Of a stretch of 64,000 nt of DNA, positions 1 through 8,565 are shown one piece after another. Numbering within the stretch: position 1 is the first letter of the stretch; every line of letters begins with the position of its first letter. The translations under genes and the position numbers were made by a program. The notes under the pieces are model-generated. The model made no database searches, was not told the DNA's origin, and was given only the letters and a program-made list of their open reading frames with translations. The DNA is from Desulfuromonas sp. KJ2020. Its GTDB lineage: Bacteria > Desulfobacterota > Desulfuromonadia > Desulfuromonadales > SZUA-540. The stretch lies in NCBI RefSeq assembly GCF_024197615.1, contig NZ_JAKUKE010000003.1, forward strand, positions 341,192 through 405,191. Reading direction: 5' to 3'.

Positions 1-149
1 GTTCGCCCTGCACCCGTTTCGGCACGACCCCGCCATGTCTTTCAGGTGCTCGCTGTATCAAAGATATCAGCGTCGACGAGGTGTGGTCCTCCGTCAATCA
101 TCTGCTGGAGGGATGTTCTTCGTCTCACTTATCCGAGAGGCTGTCTTAA
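1..149 (+). CDS. C-terminal end of a heptosyltransferase-family (GT9) glycosyltransferase, partial
   Basis: In the third forward frame an open frame enters from the left edge and stops at 147-149. The 48 visible residues hold three spaced cysteines (SPC, PPC, ARC) followed by IKDISVDEVWSSVNHLL. This is the usual ending of glycosyltransferase family 9 proteins such as LPS heptosyltransferases, where a cysteine cluster precedes a (C)M.DIs.d.V helix. Such enzymes add heptose or another sugar to the LPS core at the inner membrane. The body of the protein lies outside the window, so substrate and exact family member cannot be stated. Confidence 0.55.
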   Translation, partial: SPCTRFGTTPPCLSGARCIKDISVDEVWSSVNHLLEGCSSSHLSERLS

Positions 150-189
150 CTTTTCACGCGTCGGTGAGTCTTCGTTTATGGGAGTTTCC

Positions 190-960
190 ATGCCTTACCC
201 GTTTTTGATCTTCGCTTTTATCCTCGGCGCCGTCATCGGCTCATTTCTCAATGTATGTATATATCGCGTTCCAGCGGGAGAGTCCGTTATTTCACCGCCA
301 TCCCGTTGTCCCAAATGCGATGCCGGCATTCGCTGGTACCAGAATATTCCTGTTTTGAGCTGGTTTTTTTTGCGGGGACGCTGCGCTTCATGTAAGGCGC
401 CTATTTCCGGGCGTTATCCCGCCGTGGAGGCGCTTACCGGCGGACTTTTTGTGTTGGTGTTGTGGACCTTTGAATTCCAGGCTGCCACCCTGGTTTACTG
501 GATTTTTGTCTCTGCGCTGGTAGTCATTACCTTTATTGACCTCGATCACCAGATCATCCCCGACGTTATCAGCCTCCCTGGGATACCGGTGGGGTTTGTG
601 TGTTCCTTTTTTGTGCCCTGGCTGAGTTGGACCGACTCGCTGCTGGGCATTCTGATTGGTGGCGGCAGCCTGTATCTGGTGGCCTTCCTCTACGAACTAC
701 TGACCAAAAAGGAGGGAATGGGTGGCGGCGATATCAAACTGCTGGCCATGATCGGCGCCTTCCTGGGCTGGAAGGCGGTCTTTCCTGTGATTTTTTTTAG
801 TTCTCTCCTCGGAACCTTGGTGGGCGTGCCGGTAATGCTGGCACAAAAAGCCGACAGCCGTCTGGCCATCCCTTTCGGCCCTTTTCTGGCCCTGGGATCT
901 TTGATTTATCTTTTTTGGGGCTATGCAATCATCTCCTGGTACCTTTCTTTTTTCTCCTGA
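190..960 (+). CDS. pilD: Prepilin peptidase/N-methyltransferase (PilD, A24 aspartic protease)
   Basis: Inner-membrane enzyme that cleaves the leader of type IV prepilins and pseudopilins and methylates the new N-terminal residue. The N-terminal part has GSFLNVCIYR and the zinc-binding cytosolic domain with two CxxC pairs (CPKC, CASC). The two catalytic aspartates sit in IDLDHQIIPD and GGGDIKLL. Several hydrophobic segments fill the rest. I place the start at ATG 190, which has GGAG five bases upstream; the in-frame ATG at 178 is possible, and the frame further upstream overlaps the preceding gene. Its products would include the pilins and the pseudopilins of the 39-51 kb cluster. The gene precedes pilMNOPQ with a small regulator between. 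Confidence 0.93.
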   Translation: MPYPFLIFAFILGAVIGSFLNVCIYRVPAGESVISPPSRCPKCDAGIRWYQNIPVLSWFFLRGRCASCKAPISGRYPAVEALTGGLFVLVLWTFEFQAATLVYWIFVSALVVITFIDLDHQIIPDVISLPGIPVGFVCSFFVPWLSWTDSLLGILIGGGSLYLVAFLYELLTKKEGMGGGDIKLLAMIGAFLGWKAVFPVIFFSSLLGTLVGVPVMLAQKADSRLAIPFGPFLALGSLIYLFWGYAIISWYLSFFS

Positions 961-1019
961 TCGGCCTATTCGCATAAAAAAATTGCCATTAGTGCCCCTA
1001 TATCTTGTGATGTTAACTG

Positions 1020-1032
1020 GGGCTCTTAGCCC
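1020..1032 (+). other. Small hairpin between pilD and the XRE gene
   Basis: GGGCT-CTT-AGCCC forms a 5-bp stem followed by a mixed, T-containing stretch rather than a clean U run. It could be a weak terminator for pilD or a local dyad. I cannot tell which. Confidence 0.25.
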
Positions 1033-1091
1033 TATCTTGTGTTTTTCGTCTATTTAACTATAAAAAACAATATGTTATAGAAATATAGTTC

Positions 1092-1119
1092 TTGACAGGT
1101 GTTTTTACTGAAATATAAT
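1092..1119 (+). promoter_or_regulatory. Near-consensus sigma-70 promoter for the XRE gene and perhaps the pil operon
   Basis: TTGACA at 1092-1097 and TATAAT at 1114-1119 are separated by 16 bp in a strongly AT-rich stretch, 46 bp before the XRE start codon. Both hexamers match the consensus exactly. Confidence 0.75.
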
Positions 1120-1145
1120 TATGCACAATTTGCATAACAATTATG
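1119..1145 (+). promoter_or_regulatory. Overlapping inverted repeats just downstream of the -10 (operator candidate)
   Basis: TTATGCA (1119-1125) and TGCATAA (1131-1137) form a perfect 7-bp dyad with a 5-bp centre. CATAA (1133-1137) and TTATG (1141-1145) form a second, overlapping dyad. They lie on the likely transcription start, where a bound repressor would block initiation. The adjacent XRE protein is the obvious but untested binder. Confidence 0.5.
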
Positions 1146-1164
1146 TTTAAGGGAGTTACTCTGG

Positions 1165-1365
1165 ATGGCCGCAAACCGTGTAAAGGATATTCGTGAATCC
1201 CTGCTTATGAGCAAGGCAGAACTGGCACGGAAGGCCGGGGTGTCACCTTTGACGGTGGATCGTATTGAGCGAGGGGAGGCCTGCCGCATGGCCACCATGC
1301 GTAAAATTATCCTGGCGCTGGGTTTGCCCTTGTCGGAGAAGGATAAGGTCTTCCCGGAAGATTAA
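1165..1365 (+). CDS. Small XRE-family helix-turn-helix regulator
   Basis: A 66-residue protein that is almost entirely one HTH_3/Cro-C1 domain. The pattern SKAELARKAGVSPLTVDRIE is the canonical helix-turn-helix, followed by the MATMRKIILALGL helix. There is no extra sensor or dimerisation domain. A GGGAG ribosome site precedes the ATG. It lies between pilD and pilM, directly behind a strong promoter with palindromes at the start site, so it may autoregulate or set pil operon expression. The link to pilus control is inferred from position only. Confidence 0.85.
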   Translation: MAANRVKDIRESLLMSKAELARKAGVSPLTVDRIERGEACRMATMRKIILALGLPLSEKDKVFPED

Positions 1366-1449
1366 AATCCGCTGGCATATACCTTGCTTTCTATGTCGGT
1401 GGTTTAAAAAGTATCAGCAGTCAATCAACCTTTTTGCGAGGATGAATTC

Positions 1450-2508
1450 ATGTTGTTCAAGTCGAATAAGGATTTGATCGGTGTCGATATCGGCTCCAGT
1501 GCTGTTAAGCTGGTGCAGTTGCGGGAGTCCAAGGGGAGGTATCATCTCGTGACTTTTGGCATGACCGAATTGCCTAACGAGGTCATTGTCGACAACGCCA
1601 TTATGGATTCCGCCGCCTTGGCGGATGCCATTCGCGGTCTGGTGGAAAGCCTCAAGATCAAGACAAAAAATGTCGCTACTTCGGTGTCTGGCCATTCGGT
1701 CATCATCCGCAAGATACAACTGCCTCTTATGACCGAAGATGAACTGGAGGCTTCGATTCAATGGGAGGCTGAGCAGTATATCCCCTTTGAGGTATCCGAG
1801 GTGAATCTTGATTTTCATATCCTGGGGCCCGATGCGAACGATCCCTCGGTGATGAATGTTACCCTGGTGGCGGCCAAGAAGGATATGGTCAACGACTATG
1901 TCGCGGTCTTCAACGAGTGCGGCTTGACGCCGGTTGTCATGGATGTCGACTGCTTTGCGCTCGAGAATGCTTTTGAGTCTTGTCTAGGGTTTGAAGATGA
2001 AGAAGTGGTAGCCCTCATCAACATGGGGGCCAGCGCTATGAATGTCAATATTCTCAAGGCCGGGAACACGGTTTTTACCAGGGATGTTCAGGTCGGTGGC
2101 AATATGGTCAACGACGAAATTCAAAAACGCCTTGGTCTCAATAGTGAAGATAGTGAGCGGGCGAAGCATGGCGAAGAGGTTGAAGGCGCAGATTCCGAAT
2201 CCGTTCAGGAAATCGTGGCGTCTGCGACGGAAAGCCTGGCCCAGGAAGTACAGCGCTCTCTCGACTTCTTCTCGGCGACGTCAGCTGATGAAAAAGTTCA
2301 CAAAGTTTTTATAACCGGCGGGGTCTCTCAAACGCCTGGCGTTAAGGGGATGCTGGAAAAACGGCTGGGTATTCCCGTGGAAGTGTTTAATCCTTTTGAA
2401 TTGATGGGTGTCGATAGCAAGGAATTTGACCCTGAATACATCCAGAATGTCGGCCCGATGTTTACTGTAGGGGTTGGCCTGGCGATGAGGAGGGCGGGGG
2501 ATAAATGA
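1450..2508 (+). CDS. pilM: PilM, actin-like cytoplasmic component of the type IV pilus alignment complex
   Basis: A 352-residue protein of the FtsA/actin-like ATPase fold. It begins with the phosphate-1 loop (GVDIGSSAVKLVQL, from about residue 11) and has the adenosine-motif region ITGGVSQTPGV near the C-terminus. PilM sits on the cytoplasmic face and binds the conserved N-terminal tail of PilN, linking the inner-membrane platform and motors. Length and position at the head of pilMNOPQ are typical. The 3' end overlaps pilN by 4 bp, which suggests translational coupling. GAGG lies before the start codon. Confidence 0.95.
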   Translation: MLFKSNKDLIGVDIGSSAVKLVQLRESKGRYHLVTFGMTELPNEVIVDNAIMDSAALADAIRGLVESLKIKTKNVATSVSGHSVIIRKIQLPLMTEDELEASIQWEAEQYIPFEVSEVNLDFHILGPDANDPSVMNVTLVAAKKDMVNDYVAVFNECGLTPVVMDVDCFALENAFESCLGFEDEEVVALINMGASAMNVNILKAGNTVFTRDVQVGGNMVNDEIQKRLGLNSEDSERAKHGEEVEGADSESVQEIVASATESLAQEVQRSLDFFSATSADEKVHKVFITGGVSQTPGVKGMLEKRLGIPVEVFNPFELMGVDSKEFDPEYIQNVGPMFTVGVGLAMRRAGDK

Positions 2509-3068
2509 TACGGATCAATCTATTACCCGTAAAAGCGACCAGGAAGAAGGAGATAGTCAAGGGGCAGTTAGCTGTACTTGGTGTGACCCTTCTCATAGCG
2601 CTGTTGGTCTGTGGTGGGCTTTACATGAGTTTGTCCTCAAAGATCAGTGATGAAAAGGCCCTCATTGCTCAAAAAGAGGCGGAGATTGCTTCGCTAAAAA
2701 AGAAAATAGGCGAGGTGGCACAGTTTAAGAAGCGCCAGCAGGAACTTCGAGAAAAGCTTGACATTCTGGATAAGCTCAGTGCCGGGAAAACCGGGCCGGT
2801 TCGGCTTCTTGATGAACTGAGTCTGGCTATTCCCGACAAAATGTGGGTTGTTAGCTATTCGGAATCAAACGGTAATATTGTTATGAGCGGGGTCAGTCTC
2901 ACGGAAGAAACTGTGGCGCAGTTTATGCGAAAGCTCGAAACCTCTGATTACTATCAAAATGTAGAGCTGAGGGTCGTAGAGCAGACTCGCAACAAGGATA
3001 ATGTCCTCCACAAGTTTGAGATCTCCTGCAGAGCACAGACGCCTGCCAAACAATCTGCCGCGAAATGA
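2505..3068 (+). CDS. pilN: PilN, type IV pilus inner-membrane alignment protein
   Basis: A 187-residue bitopic inner-membrane protein. The N-terminal cytoplasmic tail carries IRINLLPVK, the motif that binds PilM. One transmembrane helix follows at about residues 22-44. A periplasmic coiled coil (about 50-90) precedes a ferredoxin-like domain. It pairs with PilO in the periplasm. Its ATG overlaps the pilM stop, and pilO follows closely. Confidence 0.94.
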   Translation: MIRINLLPVKATRKKEIVKGQLAVLGVTLLIALLVCGGLYMSLSSKISDEKALIAQKEAEIASLKKKIGEVAQFKKRQQELREKLDILDKLSAGKTGPVRLLDELSLAIPDKMWVVSYSESNGNIVMSGVSLTEETVAQFMRKLETSDYYQNVELRVVEQTRNKDNVLHKFEISCRAQTPAKQSAAK

Positions 3069-3080
3069 GGTGCATTGACC

Positions 3081-3674
3081 ATGAATCCTCGTGTTGAAAA
3101 ACTTCTGAAGCTCCCTCTCTATCAGAGAATTCTTATCTTGGTAGGACTTGTGGCGGTCGTTGTCGCCCTTTTTGTCTACTTGCTCTATCTGCCTAAACAG
3201 GAAGAGCTACGCAGTTTGCAGGAAAAGAGTGAAACCCTCGAATCTAAACTGCAGGAAGATCGCCGCATTGCCAATAACCTTCCCAAATTCAAGGCCGAAT
3301 TTGAAAAAATGTCCGAACAGCTACAGGCGGCCTTAACGCAACTGCCTAATCAGAAAGAGATCCCCAGCCTCCTTTCGAGTATCGCATCTCTGGCCAACGA
3401 CCAGGGTTTGGAAGTCCTTCGGTTTAAGCCTGGGAAGGAAGTCTCACGTGGTTTTTATGCAGATGTTCCGGTAGAATTGAAGCTTGTAGGTTCTTTTCAC
3501 CAGGTAGCCTCCTTTTTTTATGAGGTTGGCCAGTTGCCTCGAATTGTCAATATTGGAAATGTGAAACTTTCAAGCGGTAAAGGGGAGCTTCTGTCGGTCG
3601 ATTGTATGGCGACGACATTTAGGTTTGTAGAACAGCCTCCAGCGGAATCTGCTAAAAAGAAGAGGAAGAAATAA
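3081..3674 (+). CDS. pilO: PilO, type IV pilus inner-membrane alignment protein
   Basis: A protein of about 197 residues with a short cytoplasmic N-terminus, one transmembrane helix (about 18-38), a coiled coil (about 43-95) and a compact periplasmic domain. This is the normal PilO layout. ATG 3081 is preferred because GAGG (3067-3070) is well spaced for it; a TTG at 3075 is in frame but too close. It forms the PilN-PilO heterodimer and contacts PilP. Its stop codon shares one base with the pilP start. Confidence 0.93.
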   Translation: MNPRVEKLLKLPLYQRILILVGLVAVVVALFVYLLYLPKQEELRSLQEKSETLESKLQEDRRIANNLPKFKAEFEKMSEQLQAALTQLPNQKEIPSLLSSIASLANDQGLEVLRFKPGKEVSRGFYADVPVELKLVGSFHQVASFFYEVGQLPRIVNIGNVKLSSGKGELLSVDCMATTFRFVEQPPAESAKKKRKK

Positions 3675-4204
3675 TGATACGCAGACTCTTTTTTCCATTG
3701 CTGACAATTTTGCTGGCCGTGGGTCTGCTCAGCGGGTGCGGCGCTGACAACGACACGACCAAACCTTCCCCGAAGCAGAAAAAAACTGTCGCTAAGACGC
3801 CGGTAAAACCCAAGGAGGCGACTGCTCCTGAAGAGGAAGTCAAGGAAGCTCCCCAGTATGTCTACACGGCGGAGGGGAAGCGGGACCCCTTTAAGGCCAT
3901 TGTTCAGGTCCAAAGGGTTTCCTTGGAAGCCCCTGAGCAATTGACCCCCCTGCAGAAATTTGACCTGGCTCAACTCAAGTTGATCGGGATTATTCTAGGC
4001 AAGGGTGATCCGGTGGCCATGGTGATCGCACCGGATCAGAAGTCCTATATCCTGAAAAAAGGGATAAAGGTAGGGCGTAACGGTGGAGTGGTTACCTCGG
4101 TGGAAAAAGATGCCGTTTTGGTCCGCGAGACCTATCTTGATATGATGGGCAAGGAACAGCAAAGCTTTCAGAAAATCCAACTTCCGCAGCGGGAAGGAGT
4201 CTAG
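3674..4204 (+). CDS. pilP: PilP, pilotin-like lipoprotein of the type IV pilus
   Basis: A 176-residue protein with a lipoprotein signal peptide ending in the lipobox LLSGC. A disordered, charged Lys/Pro/Glu-rich linker follows, then a C-terminal beta domain (about 85-170) typical of PilP/GspC homology regions. PilP links the PilN-PilO inner-membrane complex to the N-domains of the PilQ secretin. The start overlaps the pilO stop (TAATG). Confidence 0.92.
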   Translation: MIRRLFFPLLTILLAVGLLSGCGADNDTTKPSPKQKKTVAKTPVKPKEATAPEEEVKEAPQYVYTAEGKRDPFKAIVQVQRVSLEAPEQLTPLQKFDLAQLKLIGIILGKGDPVAMVIAPDQKSYILKKGIKVGRNGGVVTSVEKDAVLVRETYLDMMGKEQQSFQKIQLPQREGV

Positions 4205-4208
4205 CGAT

Positions 4209-6830
4209 ATGAAGCGTATGTCATTTGGTGGTTTGTTTTTGGGCAGGGTCAGTTTGCTTGTTGTTCTTGTGTCCACCTTTCTTTTGGCTGGATATGCCGG
4301 GGCGGCCGATAGCCCGGCCAAGACCTCGACTAATCGACTGGTCGAGATTCAGGTACAGGAAGCCGATGGCCTGCCGGTGGTAGGGTTGGTGACGGAAAAG
4401 CCTGTCGAATACCGTTATACGGTTTACGAGTCTTTCGACCCGGTCCGGGTGGTCATCGACTTCCCCGGCATGGATGTGTCGGCGGTCTCTGCGCTGACTG
4501 CCGTCAATCAGTCCCCTCTGCAGGAAATTAAAGCCTCTACCACCGAGCTTCCTTCGGGCAAGCTGGGGCGTGTTGAGTTGGTTCTGTCCAAGCCCTCGGC
4601 CTATGATGTGTCGCTGGTCAAAGAGCGATTTACTCTGACGTTCCGTGGCGCGGCCGAGTCGAAGCCGGTTGTTGCCGCCGCTACCGCCATGGCGCCTGCT
4701 CCTGTCGTTAAAAAGGCCGTTGAATCCGCAAAGCCTGCTCCTGTGGCAGGCAAGATGGTTTCCGCCGTGGACGTAACCCCCGGGAAGGCTGTTTTCAGCC
4801 AGACATCGGGTGAGCCTTCCTTCAAATACTTCACACTTAATTCGCCATCCCGCCTGGTTGTCGATCTTCTGGGGGTGAAGCCTGCCTTTACGGAGAAGTC
4901 CTTCACGGCCCAGAATGGATTTGACAAGATAAGGGTTGGCACCTATCCGGACAAGACGCGTTTCGTCTTTGATGCATCCAGCGCTGCGCTGCCGGATTTT
5001 GCCGTCAATAGCGATCAGGACAAGGTATTGGTTACCTGGACGGCGGGTGAGCAGACTCAGAAAGATAGCCCCGCTCCCGTTGTTGCCGCGACTTCGGCAC
5101 CAGCACCGGTTGTCGAGGCTGCTTCAAGTGCTGTTGATGTCGAGGCCTTGGATTTTAGTGCAGAAAATGGTCAGTCCGTCTTCACCGTCAGCCTTTCCCG
5201 TGCTGCTACCGTCGGCAAACCATTGCAAAAAGGAAATATCGTCTCCTTCGATGTCAAAAATGCCTATATCAGCCGCAGTCTGCGTCGCGTTTTTGACGCT
5301 TCCGCCTTTCCTAGTGCCGTTAAGCTCATTACGCCTTACACCGTACAGGAAGAGGCCAGCCAGACCGTGCGTTTCGCCGTTGAACTCAAAGGTTCCGTTC
5401 CCTATGAGCTGAAGACTGACGGCAGGGAGGTTCGGTTTGTTGTGCAGGATGGCAGCTATGCTGAAGCAGCTCCCTCACCTCTGGAAACCGTGAGCCTCGC
5501 GGTGCCTGCCCAGGAGCAAGCCCCCGTGGTTACAGCGGTAGCCGCCCCGGTTGAAAACGATTCAGCAATGGTCCAGGATTCCGCCGTACCAGAGGAGAGC
5601 CCAACGACTCTGAGCCCCGTCGTCAAGCCTCAGTATACGGGGGAGAAGGTCACCCTGGTTTTTGATGATGCCGACATCCGCAAGATTCTGCAGTTGATCG
5701 CCGAGGTCAGCAACCAGAACATCATTGTCGCGGAAGAGGTCAAGGGCAATATCAGTCTGCGCCTTATCGATGTACCCTGGGACCAGGCTCTGGATCTCGT
5801 CCTTGAAATCAAGGAATTAGGCATGATTCAGGAAGGTAACGTCGTCCGCGTTCTGCCCAAGGCGAAAATCCGCTCCATGGATGAAGCCAAGCTGACTGCT
5901 GCCCGCACCAAGGAACAGCTGGAAGATCTGGTGACGGAAGTGATCAGCGTCAGTTACACCGACCTGAAAAATGTCTCAGCTCCCGCTCGTGAATTGCTTA
6001 CTGAAAGAGGGAAAATTACTGAAGATGCCCGCAACAAGCAGATTATCGTCAGTGACATCGCCTCGCGTATCGCCGAAGTGAGAAAACTGGTCAAGATTCT
6101 CGATACGCCGGAGAAACAGGTCATGATCGAGGCCCGGATTGTCGAGGCCAACTCCAATTTCGGGCGCGACCTGGGTATCAATTGGGGAATCACGTACACG
6201 GGGGATGGCGATCCCTACCTGGATCCGACCCTTGGCGGACTGGCCGGCGGCGGCAGCTTCTTGCTCCCTTCCACTGTCGGAACACCTGGCCTGGGTGGTA
6301 GCCTCCGGTTCGGCAATATCGGTATCGATTCCACTATTCTTGATCTGCGTCTGGCAGCCTCTGAGACACGGGGGCAGAGCAAGGTTATCTCCAAGCCGCG
6401 GGTAACGACGCTTAACGGTGAGGAAGCCACCATCTCTCAGGGAACACAGATACCTTACCAGTCCGTTGGCGATGCGGGAACCCGAACCGAGTTTGTTGAT
6501 GCAACACTCGAATTGGAAGTAAAGCCGATCATCAATCCGGACAATACGGTGATTCTGGAAATCAAGGCCTCCAACAACACGCCGACGACGGTGGCCGGAG
6601 CGACTGCTCCTGCTATCGATAAAAAAGAGGCGGAGACCAAACTGCTTCTCAAGGACGGCGAGACGACTGTACTCGGCGGGATTTTCGTCGAAAATGAATC
6701 TTACAGCTCGCAAGGGGTGCCGATTCTCATGCATATCCCGGTGCTTGGCCATCTGTTCAAGTCGACGAACAAGTCCAATGACCGTCGCGAACTGCTGGTC
6801 TTTATTACGCCGCGGATTATTTCCGAATAA
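4209..6830 (+). CDS. pilQ: PilQ, type IV pilus outer-membrane secretin
   Basis: An 873-residue precursor with a signal peptide (about 1-33). It has two clear AMIN domains (about 46-150 and 190-285) and a third AMIN-like segment (about 318-418), which would tether the secretin to peptidoglycan. An Ala/Pro/Val-rich linker leads to the STN/N0 domain (about 479-550), the N1 KH-like domain (about 575-650), and the secretin C-domain (about 700-872) ending in RRELLVFITPRI. The multimer forms the gate through which the pilus passes. It is last in pilMNOPQ and is followed by a strong terminator. Confidence 0.95.
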   Translation: MKRMSFGGLFLGRVSLLVVLVSTFLLAGYAGAADSPAKTSTNRLVEIQVQEADGLPVVGLVTEKPVEYRYTVYESFDPVRVVIDFPGMDVSAVSALTAVNQSPLQEIKASTTELPSGKLGRVELVLSKPSAYDVSLVKERFTLTFRGAAESKPVVAAATAMAPAPVVKKAVESAKPAPVAGKMVSAVDVTPGKAVFSQTSGEPSFKYFTLNSPSRLVVDLLGVKPAFTEKSFTAQNGFDKIRVGTYPDKTRFVFDASSAALPDFAVNSDQDKVLVTWTAGEQTQKDSPAPVVAATSAPAPVVEAASSAVDVEALDFSAENGQSVFTVSLSRAATVGKPLQKGNIVSFDVKNAYISRSLRRVFDASAFPSAVKLITPYTVQEEASQTVRFAVELKGSVPYELKTDGREVRFVVQDGSYAEAAPSPLETVSLAVPAQEQAPVVTAVAAPVENDSAMVQDSAVPEESPTTLSPVVKPQYTGEKVTLVFDDADIRKILQLIAEVSNQNIIVAEEVKGNISLRLIDVPWDQALDLVLEIKELGMIQEGNVVRVLPKAKIRSMDEAKLTAARTKEQLEDLVTEVISVSYTDLKNVSAPARELLTERGKITEDARNKQIIVSDIASRIAEVRKLVKILDTPEKQVMIEARIVEANSNFGRDLGINWGITYTGDGDPYLDPTLGGLAGGGSFLLPSTVGTPGLGGSLRFGNIGIDSTILDLRLAASETRGQSKVISKPRVTTLNGEEATISQGTQIPYQSVGDAGTRTEFVDATLELEVKPIINPDNTVILEIKASNNTPTTVAGATAPAIDKKEAETKLLLKDGETTVLGGIFVENESYSSQGVPILMHIPVLGHLFKSTNKSNDRRELLVFITPRIISE

Positions 6831-6853
6831 ATACGTATTCTTTCAGTTGAAGC

Positions 6854-6884
6854 AAAAAAAGGACAGGGTGACCTGTCCTTTTTT
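6854..6884 (+). terminator. Rho-independent terminator after pilQ
   Basis: GGACAGG (6861-6867) and CCTGTCC (6872-6878) form a 7-bp GC-rich stem with a 4-base loop. The stem is flanked by an A run and by six T residues. It closes the pil operon before aroK. Confidence 0.9.
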
Positions 6885-6923
6885 GTATAGAACGCTGGCC
6901 AGGAAGTGAAACCGTAAAAGATC

Positions 6924-7469
6924 ATGACAAAAAACCGTGCATCCTCTGAAAAACCTGACCATCTTGTTCTTGTCGGCTTTATGGGGGCAGGAAAAACTAC
7001 CGTAGGGCGGGTGTTGGCTGCCTTGACCGGACGAGAGTTTGTCGACCTGGATCACTCGATTGAAGAAAAAGCCAAAACATCGATCAAAAACATATTTGCG
7101 GTTCAGGGCGAAGAGTACTTCAGGGTACTCGAAAGTGAAGCCCTGGAGGCGATGTTGAAAAGAACGCATTGTGTTGTGGCGACCGGTGGCGGTATAGTGG
7201 GGCGCGCCAAAAACTGGGAGGTGATGCGTCGCTTGGGGGCGGTCATCTATCTTGAAAATGACTGGGAAACCATTGTTTCCAGAATTGCCGATTGCCCTGA
7301 CCGTCCCCTGGTTACCGGCAAGGACCTCGAAAACGTCCGGGCTCTTTTTGCACAAAGACAGCCGTTGTACGAACAAGCCGACCTTCGGGTGGCAGTCAAG
7401 AATCAAAAGCCATCTGAAGTAGCCCTCAGCATCGTCGAGATGCTCTCAAGGGAGAAACATCGTGCCTGA
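6924..7469 (+). CDS. aroK: Shikimate kinase
   Basis: A 181-residue P-loop kinase that phosphorylates shikimate to shikimate-3-phosphate. The Walker A motif GFMGAGKTTVGR lies near residue 18. The shikimate-binding segment includes FRVLESEAL and the loop ATGGGIV. The lid region is near DCPDRPLV. No strong ribosome site precedes ATG 6924, but the length is normal for AroK. The last bases overlap aroB by 8 bp, so the two genes are one transcription unit. Confidence 0.93.
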   Translation: MTKNRASSEKPDHLVLVGFMGAGKTTVGRVLAALTGREFVDLDHSIEEKAKTSIKNIFAVQGEEYFRVLESEALEAMLKRTHCVVATGGGIVGRAKNWEVMRRLGAVIYLENDWETIVSRIADCPDRPLVTGKDLENVRALFAQRQPLYEQADLRVAVKNQKPSEVALSIVEMLSREKHRA

Positions 7470-8556
7470 AAGAATTGTCGTTGGTCTTGGGGAGCGGAGC
7501 TACCCGATCTGGATTGGTCTGGGAATTCTCGACCAATTGGGTGTGGCTCTGGCCGCGGCTTCCTTCCCCCGGAAAGTTGCTGTTGTCAGCAATCCGACCG
7601 TCTATGCATTGTACGGGCAGCGCATTGAGGAGATTCTGACAGCCCATAAGTTCTCATCCACCGCGATTCTTATTGGCGATGGGGAAGAATTTAAGAATTT
7701 CTCTTCGTTGCAGCAAATCTATGATGCACTTATCGAAAAGGGATTCGACCGTTCCTCGGGACTGCTGGCGCTTGGAGGCGGAGTCATCGGGGATATTACC
7801 GGTTTTGCGGCTGCCACATACCTCCGGGGGATCCCTTTCGTGCAGGTTCCAACCACCCTGCTATCCCAGGTCGACAGCTCTGTCGGTGGGAAAACAGCGA
7901 TCAATCACCCTCTGGGCAAAAATCTGATCGGGGCTTTCTATCAGCCTGTCCACGTTCATATTGACGTGGAAACTCTGGGCTCCTTACCAGAACGTGAATT
8001 CTCCGCCGGCCTGGCCGAGGTGGTTAAATACGGCGTCATCCGGGATGACACGTTTTTTGAATGGCTTTGCGCTCACAGAGACAGGCTCTTAAACCAAGAC
8101 CCTTCGGCGCTCATTCACGCTGTAAAGAGGTCTTGCCAAATCAAGGCGGATGTTGTAGAAGTTGATGAAAAAGAAAGCACCTTAAGGGCTATACTTAATT
8201 TTGGACACACGTTCGGACACGCGGTCGAGACGCTGACAGGGTATGGCACCTATCGCCATGGAGAGGCGGTTTCGATCGGAATGGTATTCGCGTCCGAGAT
8301 TGCCATGTCTCTCGGGCTCTGCACCCGTCAGGACGTGCAGGCCATCAAAAACCTGTTGGTTGGCTTCAGGCTGCCAGTCTCCTTCCCAGCGTTTTCAATT
8401 GAACAATATCTTCAGGCCATGGGACGGGACAAGAAAGTCAAGCAGGGGGTTCTGCGCATGGTGCTCAACAAGGGGATAGGGGATTGTCTGGTTAGAGATG
8501 TTCCCGACCCGGAGGCCCTTTTCGCCCCTCTTTTGAATAACTTGTCAGAAGGTTAG
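7462..8556 (+). CDS. aroB: 3-dehydroquinate synthase
   Basis: A 364-residue enzyme converting DAHP to 3-dehydroquinate, using NAD and a divalent metal. The NAD site is seen in GDGEEFKNF and LGGGVIGDITGFAA. The signature PTTLLSQVDSSVGGKTAIN and metal ligands in FGHTFGHAVE are intact. The start is GTG 7462, with GGAG eight bases upstream and overlapping the aroK end. The aroK-aroB pairing is widespread. Confidence 0.95.
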   Translation: MPERIVVGLGERSYPIWIGLGILDQLGVALAAASFPRKVAVVSNPTVYALYGQRIEEILTAHKFSSTAILIGDGEEFKNFSSLQQIYDALIEKGFDRSSGLLALGGGVIGDITGFAAATYLRGIPFVQVPTTLLSQVDSSVGGKTAINHPLGKNLIGAFYQPVHVHIDVETLGSLPEREFSAGLAEVVKYGVIRDDTFFEWLCAHRDRLLNQDPSALIHAVKRSCQIKADVVEVDEKESTLRAILNFGHTFGHAVETLTGYGTYRHGEAVSIGMVFASEIAMSLGLCTRQDVQAIKNLLVGFRLPVSFPAFSIEQYLQAMGRDKKVKQGVLRMVLNKGIGDCLVRDVPDPEALFAPLLNNLSEG

Positions 8557-8565
8557 GTATCGCGC

